This document shows, one piece after another, positions 1 through 5,988 of a stretch of 7,809 nucleotides of DNA. Numbering within the stretch: position 1 is the first letter of the stretch; each line of letters begins with the position of its first letter. Source of the DNA: Phycisphaeraceae bacterium (GTDB taxonomy: Bacteria > Planctomycetota > Phycisphaerae > Phycisphaerales > Phycisphaeraceae); NCBI GenBank assembly GCA_007119405.1, contig SKPT01000609.1, forward strand, positions 1-7,809, written 5' to 3'. The notes under the pieces are model-generated. The model was given only the letters and a program-made list of their open reading frames with translations, ran no database searches and was not told the origin of the DNA. Position numbers and translations under genes: made by a program.

Positions 1-951
1 AGTGACGCCCTGGCCCGGGCGCTCGGCCACGGTCCGCAGCCGCCACACGCGCCCACGCCGCCGGAGCCGCGGCTGGCCTCGCCGGACACCCGCCCGCCGA
101 CGCCCGCGGACCCGGCCGACGACGAGCTGGGCGACGTCGACCTCGTCGACGCCCTGCTCACCGGCGGCGACATGCTCGAGGACACGGCGGTGCGCCTGGT
201 GCGCGCCCGCTCCGGCCTGACCGAGGCGGAGCTCGCCGCCGCCACCGACGAGATCCCGACCGGCCACGACGCGGCCGAGGTGCGCCACCGCGATCGCCTG
301 TTCGGCGTCCTGCACGCTCCGGCCCCGGCCGAGCACCTCAACGCCTGGGCCGCCTGGCTGGCCCGCTGGCTTGCGCTCAAGCACCAGCTTCGCCAGCTCG
401 AGATGCTGGCGATGCGCGACGAACTGACCGGCGTGTGGAACCGCCGCTACTTCAACCGCTTCCTCGAGCGGTTGCTGACGCGCGCCGCCCGCGACCGCTC
501 GCAGGTCACGCTGCTGATGTTCGACATCGACAACTTCAAGCGCTACAACGACCGCTACGGCCACGCCGCCGGCGACGAGATCCTGCGCGAGACCGCTCGC
601 CTGATGCAGTCGTTCGTGCGGGCTCACGACGTGGTCGCGCGCATCGGCGGGGACGAGTTCGCGGTCATCTTCTGGGACGCCGAGGCCAAGCGCCAGCCTG
701 ACAGCCACCACCCCGAGTCGGTCCGCGCCGCTGCCGGCCGCTTCCAGCAGGCGATCCTCTCCCATCGCTTCCCCAAGCTCCTGGACGAGGCGGCCGGGAC
801 GCTGACGATCTCCGGCGGCCTGGCGAGCTTCCCCTGGGACGGCCGGACGCCCGACGAGCTGCTCGCCAAGGCCGACGAGATGGCGATGCGCTCCAAGCGG
901 GTGGGCAAGAACGCGATCACCTTCGGGCCCGGCGCCGACTCGAATGCATGA
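1..951 (+). CDS. GGDEF-domain diguanylate cyclase, 5' truncated by window edge
   Basis: The frame is open from base 1 and stops at 949-951, giving 316 visible residues; the true start lies to the left. The C-terminal GGDEF domain runs from DELTG (418) to about 940. It has the metal-binding FDID motif (520-531), YGHAAGD downstream of it, an intact GGDEF signature at 646-660 and the late ADEMAMRSKRVGKN helix. An RAHD (RxxD) site lies five residues before GGDEF, which is the standard allosteric inhibitory I-site, so the enzyme should make c-di-GMP from two GTP and be product-inhibited. A short polar insertion (about 679-714) follows GGDEF. Upstream, about residues 12-40 are a proline-rich linker. 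The stretch from there to the GGDEF domain ends in a tryptophan-rich helix (AAWLARWLALKHQLRQLEML) that could be the tail of a degenerate GAF-like sensor; that assignment is inference. No membrane segment is visible in this part. An internal ATG at 172 is unlikely to be the start because coding quality continues upstream. Confidence 0.93.
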   Translation, partial: SDALARALGHGPQPPHAPTPPEPRLASPDTRPPTPADPADDELGDVDLVDALLTGGDMLEDTAVRLVRARSGLTEAELAAATDEIPTGHDAAEVRHRDRLFGVLHAPAPAEHLNAWAAWLARWLALKHQLRQLEMLAMRDELTGVWNRRYFNRFLERLLTRAARDRSQVTLLMFDIDNFKRYNDRYGHAAGDEILRETARLMQSFVRAHDVVARIGGDEFAVIFWDAEAKRQPDSHHPESVRAAAGRFQQAILSHRFPKLLDEAAGTLTISGGLASFPWDGRTPDELLAKADEMAMRSKRVGKNAITFGPGADSNA

Positions 952-1048
952 AGCCGCACCGGTGGGCCCCGGCATAGCGACGGTTCCTGCAGCCATGGGA
1001 TAAACTCTCAACTCGTCGCTGCCGTGGCTGGCTTGAATGATCCGGCTC

Positions 1049-1054
1049 AAGGAG
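1049..1054 (+). promoter_or_regulatory. Shine-Dalgarno of the aldo/keto reductase
   Basis: AAGGAG lies 7 bases before the ATG at 1062. It fixes this start over an ATG at 1037 in another frame. The 110-bp gap after the GGDEF gene (952-1061) shows a GATAAACT stretch at 1000-1007 that could be a -10, but no matching -35 is evident. Confidence 0.8.
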
Positions 1055-1061
1055 CAGCCCA

Positions 1062-1994
1062 ATGCAATACCGCAAGCTCGGCAAGACGGGGTGGGACGTG
1101 TCGGTCGTCGGCTTCGGCGCCTGGGGCATCGGCGGGCAGTGGGGCGAGGTCGACCAGGCCACGGCCGAGGCCACCCTGCGCGCCGCCCACGAAGCGGGGA
1201 TGAACTTTTTCGACACCGCCGACGCCTATGGCGTGCCGCCGGGGCTCAGCGAAGAGATCATGGGCCAGGTGCTCGCCCCAGTGCGCGATCAGATCATCAT
1301 CGCGAGCAAGGTCGGCAACTGGGCCCGCCGGGCCGGTCACCCGCTGGCGTACACGTCGCCGCTGCACGTCGTGCTCTGCTGCGACGCCAGCCTGCACCGG
1401 CTGAGAACCGATCGCATCGATCTCTACCAGTGCCACATCCACGATCTCCAGGAGCCCGACGTCTTCCTCGAAGCCTTCGAGACACTCAGGAAGGCGGGCA
1501 AGATCCGGGCGTACGGCATCTCGACCAATCACCTGGACGTGGTGCAGCGGTTCAACCGAGACGGCGGTTGCGCGACGGTGCAGCTCGATTACAGCCTGCT
1601 GAATCGCGAGCCGGAGCGCGAGCTGCTGCCGTACTGCAAACAGCACAACATCGGCACGATCATCCGCGGCCCGCTGGCCAGGGGCGTGGCGGCGGACAAG
1701 TTCACCGCCGAGACGCGCTTCACCGACACGGTGCGGCAGGGCTGGAACGACGGCAAGGCCCGCGAGCGTTTCCTGGGCGAGCTGGCGACCGTCGGGAAGC
1801 TGCGGTTTCTCAAGCGCGACGGGCGCGACATGGCCAGGGCGGCGCTGCAGTTCGTGCTCAGCCACGAGGCGGTGAGCACGGCGATCCCGGGCGCCAAGAG
1901 CCCGGAGCAGGCCCGCGCCAACGCCGCCGCCGGCGAGGCCGGCGGGCTGACGCGCGACGAGCTGGCGAAGGTGCACGAGGTGACGCCGGCGTGA
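1062..1994 (+). CDS. Aldo/keto reductase
   Basis: This encodes 310 residues, a normal full length for the NAD(P)H-dependent aldo/keto reductase (AKR) family, a soluble TIM-barrel group that reduces aldehydes and ketones. The opening MQYRKLGKTG followed by SVVGFGAWGIGG is the typical first strand and turn. The catalytic tetrad is complete: Asp51 and Tyr56 in FFDTADAYG, Lys83 in IIASKVGNW and His125 in DLYQCH. The cofactor-binding end is also present (AIPGAKSPEQARANAAA, about residues 270-288). The start is supported by an AAGGAG 7 bases upstream. It resembles the bacterial YhdN/general-stress type of AKR rather than a sugar-specific enzyme, but the substrate cannot be read from sequence. It lies 110 bp after the cyclase gene on the same strand, with its own ribosome-binding site, so co-transcription is possible but not shown. 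A short CGGA/TCCG hairpin follows the stop (2001-2012) without a T tract. Confidence 0.94.
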   Translation: MQYRKLGKTGWDVSVVGFGAWGIGGQWGEVDQATAEATLRAAHEAGMNFFDTADAYGVPPGLSEEIMGQVLAPVRDQIIIASKVGNWARRAGHPLAYTSPLHVVLCCDASLHRLRTDRIDLYQCHIHDLQEPDVFLEAFETLRKAGKIRAYGISTNHLDVVQRFNRDGGCATVQLDYSLLNREPERELLPYCKQHNIGTIIRGPLARGVAADKFTAETRFTDTVRQGWNDGKARERFLGELATVGKLRFLKRDGRDMARAALQFVLSHEAVSTAIPGAKSPEQARANAAAGEAGGLTRDELAKVHEVTPA

Positions 1995-2016
1995 GGGCGG
2001 CGGAATCTTCCGGCGC

Positions 2017-2238
2017 TCATCCGTTGACCCGGGCGCGCAGCACCGGGATGTAGCCGACGTCCAGCAGCCGATCCGCCGCCTTGAGCCCGGCGGCGTGGAT
2101 CACGGCGTTGAAGATGGCGCGCTGCTGGCCGAGGGTGCGCAGGTTTTCCAGGACGTCGACGGACCAGCAGCGGCGTCCGACGAGGATGCCGCGCGTCGGC
2201 GGTGGTGATTGGGCGCGGCGCACGGGGATGCACCTCAT
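2017..2238 (-). pseudogene. Gene relic, possible N-terminal fragment of a SAM-dependent methyltransferase
   Basis: This minus-strand frame of 73 codons has strongly G/C-ending codons from about 2190 down to the stop at 2017, like the real genes here, and reads as a plausible soluble protein. Near its end it reads AAGLKAADRLLDVG, which matches the run-up to motif I (LDVGCGTG) of class I SAM-dependent methyltransferases. It then departs into YIPVLRARVNG and a stop, so the glycine-rich SAM loop is missing. The only nearby ATG (2236-2238) overlaps the outer inverted-repeat arm of the adjacent element, and no Shine-Dalgarno precedes it. I read it as a broken gene truncated at both sides, with the element abutting its 5' side. 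The methyltransferase identity rests on one short motif. The alternative is an unrelated small protein. Confidence 0.4.
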
Positions 2239-2270
2239 AACAGCAGCGGGTGCGGCGTTCGATGACCGGA

Positions 2271-2299
2271 GTGCCACTGGCGGCTTGTCCGCCAGTGCC
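2271..2299 (+). repeat. Hairpin unit 1a of element 1
   Basis: This 29-bp unit begins GTGCCAC. It contains a perfect 9-bp stem, CACTGGCGG (2275-2283) against CCGCCAGTG (2289-2297), with the 5-base loop CTTGT. It is an exact inverted copy of 2378-2406. Confidence 0.85.
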
Positions 2300-2377
2300 C
2301 AGGCGCACCGCAGCCCGTTGACGGTGCAGATTACGCGTGCGGCGCGATCGAACCACCCGCGCCGTGCGCGGCGCCGA

Positions 2378-2406
2378 GGCACTGGCGGACAAGCCGCCAG
2401 TGGCAC
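2378..2406 (-). repeat. Hairpin unit 1b of element 1
   Basis: This is an exact reverse complement of 2271-2299 over 29 bases. The stem is 2380-2388 against 2394-2402, with loop ACAAG. It ends in GTGGCAC, followed by CC. Confidence 0.85.
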
Positions 2407-2499
2407 CCAACACACCGTAGCGTGCATCTGCTATTAATCTGAGGTGCATCCGGTCCCACTGGAGGATTTCTCACGAAGGCCGGTGGGAGCGGTATTTTG

Positions 2500-2535
2500 G
2501 GGTGCCACACAGCGTCCCGGAGGGCGCTGTGTGCG
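2500..2535 (+). repeat. Hairpin unit 2a of element 2
   Basis: The stem is 2506-2517 against 2522-2533: twelve pairs including one G-T wobble, with loop CGGA. It matches the inverse of 2552-2587 at 33 of 36 positions, and all three differences are transitions. Confidence 0.85.
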
Positions 2536-2551
2536 GACCGCCCAAGACGTT

Positions 2552-2587
2552 CGCACACAGCACCCTTCGGGATGCTGTGTGGCACCC
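2552..2587 (-). repeat. Hairpin unit 2b of element 2
   Basis: The stem is 2554-2565 against 2570-2581, with loop TTCG closed by C-G, the form of a stable UUCG tetraloop if transcribed from the plus strand. Where unit 2a has the pair G2514-C2525, this copy has the A-T pair equivalent (A2562-T2573), so the stem is kept. One C/A mismatch on this strand is a G-T wobble on the other. Confidence 0.85.
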
Positions 2588-2637
2588 ATTTTCACGACGA
2601 ACCCGCCCGGCGGTGCGCTGCTTGACGAGAAATCCTC

Positions 2638-2668
2638 CACTGGCAAGGCCGTCTTCGGCTTGTCGGTG
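2638..2668. other. Imperfect hairpin overlapping the right arm of element 2
   Basis: CACTGGCAA (2638-2646) pairs with TTGTCGGTG (2660-2668) through two G-T wobbles. After a one-base bulge, GCCG (2648-2651) pairs with CGGC (2656-2659) across loop TCTT. It lies 44 bases past the stop of the minus-strand gene at 2712 and could add to termination, but no clear T tract follows. It could equally be part of the repeat element. Confidence 0.45.
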
Positions 2669-2699
2669 CTTCATGGCGATCCGCCACGGATGACCGGAT

Positions 2700-2719
2700 C
2701 GCGCTGAAGGCTCAGCGCG
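2700..2719 (-). terminator. Hairpin over the stop codon of the DUF4091-type gene
   Basis: CGCGCTGA (2700-2707) and TCAGCGCG (2712-2719) form a perfect 8-bp stem with a 4-base loop, and the stop codon (2712-2714) lies in one arm. It is placed where a terminator would be, but no T run follows, so intrinsic termination is uncertain; mRNA 3' end protection is an alternative. Confidence 0.35.
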
Positions 2720-4667
2720 CCCGGGCCTGGCCCAGCGCGCTGGCGATCTCGCCGGCGACGTCGTAGAGCTCCTGCGTGCGCTGCTGCCAGCCGGAGGCGA
2801 CGAACCAGACGTTGAGGTGGCTGGCCTGCTGGTGGCCGCGCTGCTCGGCGATGCCCAGTTCCTCGAGTACGGCCTCGTCCTGGCCGTTCTCCGCCCAGGC
2901 GGCGCGATGGCGGGCGTCGAGGATGGCTTCGGCGCGCTCCACGAGCTGAGCGTCCAGCGACGTGCCGCGCTGAAGCAGCGCCTGCTCGATGAACAGGCGA
3001 GCCTCGGCCTCCTGCAAACCTTCGCGCAGATGCATCAGCCTCGCCGTCGGCACCGGGCCGTCCGGGCCCGGCCCCAGCAGCGAGGCGCGTACGTCAAGGT
3101 TCCGCCACAGGCTCTCGGGGTAGCGTTCGGCCGCGGTGCCGCGGCGGTTGCCGCGGCGGTCGCGCAGCGCCCACCAGGTGTCGGCGCCGACGCGTCCGAG
3201 CCCGCGCTGATCGCCGGTCAGGTTCGACTCGACGACCGTGCGCATGCGCGAGGGGTAGAACCCGTTGTAGCCGCGCATCCGGTAGTGGGCGAGCACGATC
3301 TCGTCGCGCTGCCAGCCGTAGCGTCGCGGCTCGTCGGGGTCGGCATACTCGACGTCCCAGACCATGCTTTCAAAGGCGATGCCGGTGACGCCGCGCACCG
3401 AGCCGCCGCGGCGCTGCACGGCGCTCCAGTGGGCGTGCGAGACCCAGTCCAGCCCACCGCTGATCTCGTGCATGGCCCGGACCTCGTCCTCGTCGGGCCA
3501 GGAGTCGGTGAGCATGCCCAGGACCATGCGGTCCTCGAGCCCGCGCTCGGCCAGCAGGCTTCGCAGTTGGGCGAACAGCGCGTGCCAGGGCTCGGCGTCG
3601 ATCGGGTCGGTGTAGGCCGGCAGCGGCACCGTCGTGACCTCGCCGCCGTCGAGCATGCTCACCAGCGGCCCGAGGCCGGCCTCGGCCTGATGCTCGCGCA
3701 ACGCCTGCCCACGCTCGTAAAGCCCGCGGAAGTAGCTGTTGTCGCGCTGCTGCTCGCTCAGACCCTCCCACCACTCGTCGTCCCACTTGTTCTCGGCCGG
3801 CTCCTGGTAGACCTCCCAGACGTTGAGCACGATGTGCTCCGGCTCGCCCATCTTCTCGCGGGCCAGGTCCAGGTAGCGCTCAAGCCGCGACAGGTCGAAC
3901 GTGAAACTGCCATCGCCGGCGGGCACCCAGCGCACCAGCGACTGCTCGTTGCCGAGGTTGGTCTGGGCGATCAGCGGCAGGTAGACGGTGCGGTTGCCCA
4001 GCTTGGCCATGTGGGCCATGCTGCGCCCGATCAGCTCCCAGTGCTCGTCGGACCACAGCTCCAGGTCGTACTCCATCGACAGCGTGTCGGGCACCTGCAC
4101 CATGTCGATGTAGGTCGTGTAGTGGCGCGGCTCGGGCAGCGTCCAGTCGCTGACCTCGAGCTCGACGTCGACCTCGAGCTGCGTGCCCCGATGCGAGACG
4201 ATGACCTGCCCGCGGTAGAGGCCCGGCGCGGCGTCGGCGGGCACGGCGACGGTGATCCACAGCGCGGTCGTGTCCTGCCCGGCGACTGGCTCGTCGCGGA
4301 GCATGTCCTGGCCGTGCGGCCGATACCAGCTCGACATGTCGCGCCACTGCTTGGAGTAGCGAAGCGTGACGGCGTCGGCGTCGATGGCCGCGCCGTCGTC
4401 GGCGTGGTGCAGGTCGCCGGCCATGGCGCGCAGGTGCTCGAGCTGCTCGCCGGCGAGCATCACCTTTCCGGAGAACAGCCCGTTGCGGGCGGCGACGATG
4501 CGCACCGGGTCGAGCTCGGCCACGGCCTCGTCGGGCAGGGACATCGGCTCGGTCTCGACCAGGTCGATGTTCCAGGCGGTCAGCTCGGCGCCGCCGGCGG
4601 CCGGGGCGAGCAGGGGCAGCGTAAGCGCGGTCATGACGAAGGCGGTGATCAGGGCGCGGCTGGGCAT
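2712..4667 (-). CDS. Secreted DUF4091/GH123-like glycoside-hydrolase-type protein
   Basis: This encodes 651 residues from the ATG at 4667, chosen because AGGAG lies 7 bases before it and because it puts a signal peptide at the very start. Residues 1-27 have a basic start, the hydrophobic run ALITAFVMTALTLPLLAPA and a likely cut near AAGGA/E. An in-frame ATG at 4724 would bury that signal behind 19 arginine-rich residues. Residues 28-180 look like a beta-sandwich (RNGLFSG at 61-67, PGLYRG at 148-153, SDWTLPEP at 173-180). About 185-530 look like a TIM barrel with many Trp, Asp and Glu. LREGLQEAEARLFIEQALL (547-565) is typical of the DUF4091 C-terminal region, and a helical tail follows. The fold relates to GH123-type glycosidases, so action on a glycan outside the cytoplasm is likely, but I cannot assign catalytic residues or substrate. 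It is divergent from the M42 gene and convergent with the aldo/keto reductase across the repeat cluster. Confidence 0.82.
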   Translation of the reverse strand: MPSRALITAFVMTALTLPLLAPAAGGAELTAWNIDLVETEPMSLPDEAVAELDPVRIVAARNGLFSGKVMLAGEQLEHLRAMAGDLHHADDGAAIDADAVTLRYSKQWRDMSSWYRPHGQDMLRDEPVAGQDTTALWITVAVPADAAPGLYRGQVIVSHRGTQLEVDVELEVSDWTLPEPRHYTTYIDMVQVPDTLSMEYDLELWSDEHWELIGRSMAHMAKLGNRTVYLPLIAQTNLGNEQSLVRWVPAGDGSFTFDLSRLERYLDLAREKMGEPEHIVLNVWEVYQEPAENKWDDEWWEGLSEQQRDNSYFRGLYERGQALREHQAEAGLGPLVSMLDGGEVTTVPLPAYTDPIDAEPWHALFAQLRSLLAERGLEDRMVLGMLTDSWPDEDEVRAMHEISGGLDWVSHAHWSAVQRRGGSVRGVTGIAFESMVWDVEYADPDEPRRYGWQRDEIVLAHYRMRGYNGFYPSRMRTVVESNLTGDQRGLGRVGADTWWALRDRRGNRRGTAAERYPESLWRNLDVRASLLGPGPDGPVPTARLMHLREGLQEAEARLFIEQALLQRGTSLDAQLVERAEAILDARHRAAWAENGQDEAVLEELGIAEQRGHQQASHLNVWFVASGWQQRTQELYDVAGEIASALGQARAR

Positions 4668-4674
4668 GGAGGCT

Positions 4675-4679
4675 CTCCT
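4675..4679 (-). promoter_or_regulatory. Shine-Dalgarno of the DUF4091-type gene
   Basis: AGGAG on the minus strand, 7 bases before the ATG at 4667. It decides this start over the in-frame ATG at 4724. Confidence 0.75.
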
Positions 4680-4775
4680 GTGACGCTGGACGGGGGGAGC
4701 GCGACGCTCGCCCGCGGCGACCATCCATCGCTTGACCCATTATGGCCACGACCCGCTGCCTGACAAGGGGCACGT

Positions 4776-4805
4776 TTGCCTTGGGGCAATCCCCAACGCT
4801 ACATT
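4776..4805 (+). promoter_or_regulatory. Candidate promoter of the M42 peptidase, possibly leaderless
   Basis: TTGCCT (4776-4781) and TACATT (4800-4805), 18 bases apart, each match the sigma-70 consensus at four of six positions. The ATG follows the -10 by 7 bases, so transcription would begin at or next to the start codon. This fits the absence of a Shine-Dalgarno. The motif match alone is weak. Confidence 0.35.
4781..4796. promoter_or_regulatory. Palindrome, possible operator
   Basis: TTGGGG CAAT CCCCAA is a perfect 6-bp inverted repeat in the spacer of the candidate promoter in front of the M42 gene. A regulator bound here would block that promoter. It could also be chance. Confidence 0.35.
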
Positions 4806-4812
4806 CACTGCC

Positions 4813-5895
4813 ATGGAACTGCTTGAAGCGCTCGTCCAGACGCCCGGCATCCCCGGCCGGGAGCACCGCATCCGCCAGCTCATCCGCCAGGAGATCGCCG
4901 ACCACGTCGACGAAATCCGCGTCGACGCGCTGGGCTCGCTGATCGCTGTTCGCCGGCCACGACGCCGCGACGGCGGTGGCCCGGCCGCGCCGGCGAAGGT
5001 CATGCTCGCCGCCCACATGGACCAGATCGGGTTCATGGTCCGCCACATCGACGACCGCGGGTTCATCCGGCTCAACCCGGTCGGCGGGTTCGACAACCGC
5101 AACCTCTTCGCCCGCCTGTGCACCATCTGCCCCGACCTGGCCGATCCGTCGAAGGATCTCGTCGGCGTGCTGAACCCGGGCGGCAAGCCGATCCACATCG
5201 CCTCGGAAGAAGACCGCAAGAAGGTCCCGGAGATCCACGAGTTCGTCGTGGACCTCGGCCGCGAGGGGGAGGAGGTCAAGCAGCTCGTGCGCGTCGGCGA
5301 CATGGTCGTGCTGCGCTCGAGCTTCGAGCAGGTCGGCCGGACCGTCGTGGGCCAGGCCCTGGACAACCGCGTCGCCTGCTGGCTGCTGATCCGGGCGCTG
5401 CAGGCCCTGGAGCACCACGACGCCGAGATCCACGCCGTGTTCACCGTGCAGGAGGAGGTGGGCCTGCGCGGGGCGGGCGCGGCGGCGTACGGCATCGAGG
5501 CCGACTTCGGCATCGCCCTGGACACCACGCTCTGCGTGGACACGCCCGGCGTGCCGGAGGACCAGCGCGTCACCCAGCAGGCCGCCGGCGCGACGCTGAC
5601 GGTGATGGACTCGGCGTCGATCGGCGACCTGGCGCTGCTCGACCGCTTCGAGGAGCTGGCCCAGCAGCACCAGATCAAGCACCAGCGCTCCGTGCTGCCG
5701 CGCGGCGGCACGGACGCGGGCACGATGCAGCGCGCCCGGGCCGGGCTGCGCACGTTCACCCTCTCGTGCCCGACGCGCTACATCCACACCGTCTGCGAGA
5801 TGGTCCACCGCGAGGACCTCGACGCCTGCCGCGACCTGCTCGTGGCGTTCCTGCACGAAGGCCCGCCCAGCGCCGAGCAGCCCTGGAGCGGATGA
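4813..5895 (+). CDS. M42 family metallo-aminopeptidase
   Basis: This encodes 360 residues, the usual length for M42 (FrvX/YsdC/TET-like) cytoplasmic di-metal aminopeptidases, which assemble into large tetrahedral dodecamers and trim peptides. The expected ligands and catalytic residues are all visible: His68 and Asp70 in AAHMDQIG, Asp184 in GQALDNR, Glu214-Glu215 in VQEEVG, Asp237 in IALDTT and His325 in TRYIHT. The GVLNPGGKPIH segment (118-128), which leads into the dimerisation/PDZ-like domain, and GGTDAG (298-303) are also family features. The start MELLEALVQTPGIPGRE is the normal M42 N-terminus; an in-frame ATG at 4732 would add 27 unrelated residues. No Shine-Dalgarno precedes 4813. An arginine/glycine-rich loop (47-61) is the only low-complexity part. 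It is divergent from the DUF4091-type gene (145-bp gap) and convergent with the GH63-type gene. Substrate preference (acidic, aromatic or broad) cannot be told from sequence, and older annotations call such proteins endoglucanase M. Confidence 0.93.
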   Translation: MELLEALVQTPGIPGREHRIRQLIRQEIADHVDEIRVDALGSLIAVRRPRRRDGGGPAAPAKVMLAAHMDQIGFMVRHIDDRGFIRLNPVGGFDNRNLFARLCTICPDLADPSKDLVGVLNPGGKPIHIASEEDRKKVPEIHEFVVDLGREGEEVKQLVRVGDMVVLRSSFEQVGRTVVGQALDNRVACWLLIRALQALEHHDAEIHAVFTVQEEVGLRGAGAAAYGIEADFGIALDTTLCVDTPGVPEDQRVTQQAAGATLTVMDSASIGDLALLDRFEELAQQHQIKHQRSVLPRGGTDAGTMQRARAGLRTFTLSCPTRYIHTVCEMVHREDLDACRDLLVAFLHEGPPSAEQPWSG

Positions 5896-5988
5896 TTCGC
5901 CGCAGGGGCAGCGAGGCTCGGCAGTTGGTTGCAGGGGTGGATCACAGGGTGTTCGCTCTCGGTGTTCCCGTGCCTGGCGTTGCATGAG

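Larger units (their letters stand above)
2226..2451. repeat. Nested inverted-repeat element 1 (MITE/REPIN-like)
   Basis: The outer arms are a perfect 12-bp inverted repeat, GGATGCACCTCA at 2226-2237 and its complement at 2440-2451. After a 3-base gap the similarity continues inward for about nine bases (TAACAGCAG against TAATAGCAG). Inside lie two identical 29-bp hairpin units in opposite orientation (2271-2299 and 2378-2406) around a 78-bp centre. The whole is 226 bp and has no credible gene; the open frames crossing it on both strands are repeat-derived. The arrangement suits a non-autonomous mobile element or a REP doublet, but no target duplication was recognised. Confidence 0.7.
2456..2643. 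repeat. Nested inverted-repeat element 2 (MITE/REPIN-like)
   Basis: The outer arms are a 17-bp inverted repeat matching at 16 positions (2456-2472 and 2627-2643, core TGGAGGATTTCTC). Inside is a pair of 36-bp hairpin units in opposite orientation (2500-2535 and 2552-2587) separated by 16 bp. The element is 188 bp and starts 4 bp after element 1 ends. Its sequence is unrelated to element 1 except that the inner units also begin GTGCCAC and end GTGGCAC. There are no credible genes in it. Confidence 0.7.

Noticed and set aside
952..1000. Terminator after the GGDEF gene (CACCGGTG palindrome at 957-964 and a GCCG/CGGC pairing)
   Set aside because: The stems are short and do not stack, and there is no T tract.
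1037..2053. A 338-codon plus-strand frame overlapping the aldo/keto reductase
   Set aside because: It is Arg/Gly/Ala-rich without family motifs. The catalytic tetrad is in the 1062 frame, which also has the ribosome-binding site.
2271..2587. CRISPR array or integron attC sites
   Set aside because: The repeats are inverted pairs rather than evenly spaced direct repeats, and no GTTRRRY-type core site or integrase is visible.
2817..4763. A 648-codon plus-strand open frame opposite the DUF4091-type gene
   Set aside because: It is the antisense shadow of a GC-rich gene. Its composition is dominated by Ala, Val, Gly, Arg and His with no family signature, while the minus frame has a signal peptide, ribosome-binding site and conserved motifs.
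4732..4812. N-terminal extension of the M42 peptidase from the upstream ATG
   Set aside because: The 27 extra residues do not resemble M42 proteins and would cover the candidate promoter and palindrome.
3880..5985. A 701-codon minus-strand open frame running opposite the M42 gene and into the DUF4091-type gene out of frame
   Set aside because: It reads low-complexity Arg/Ala/His-rich sequence and conflicts with two well-supported genes.
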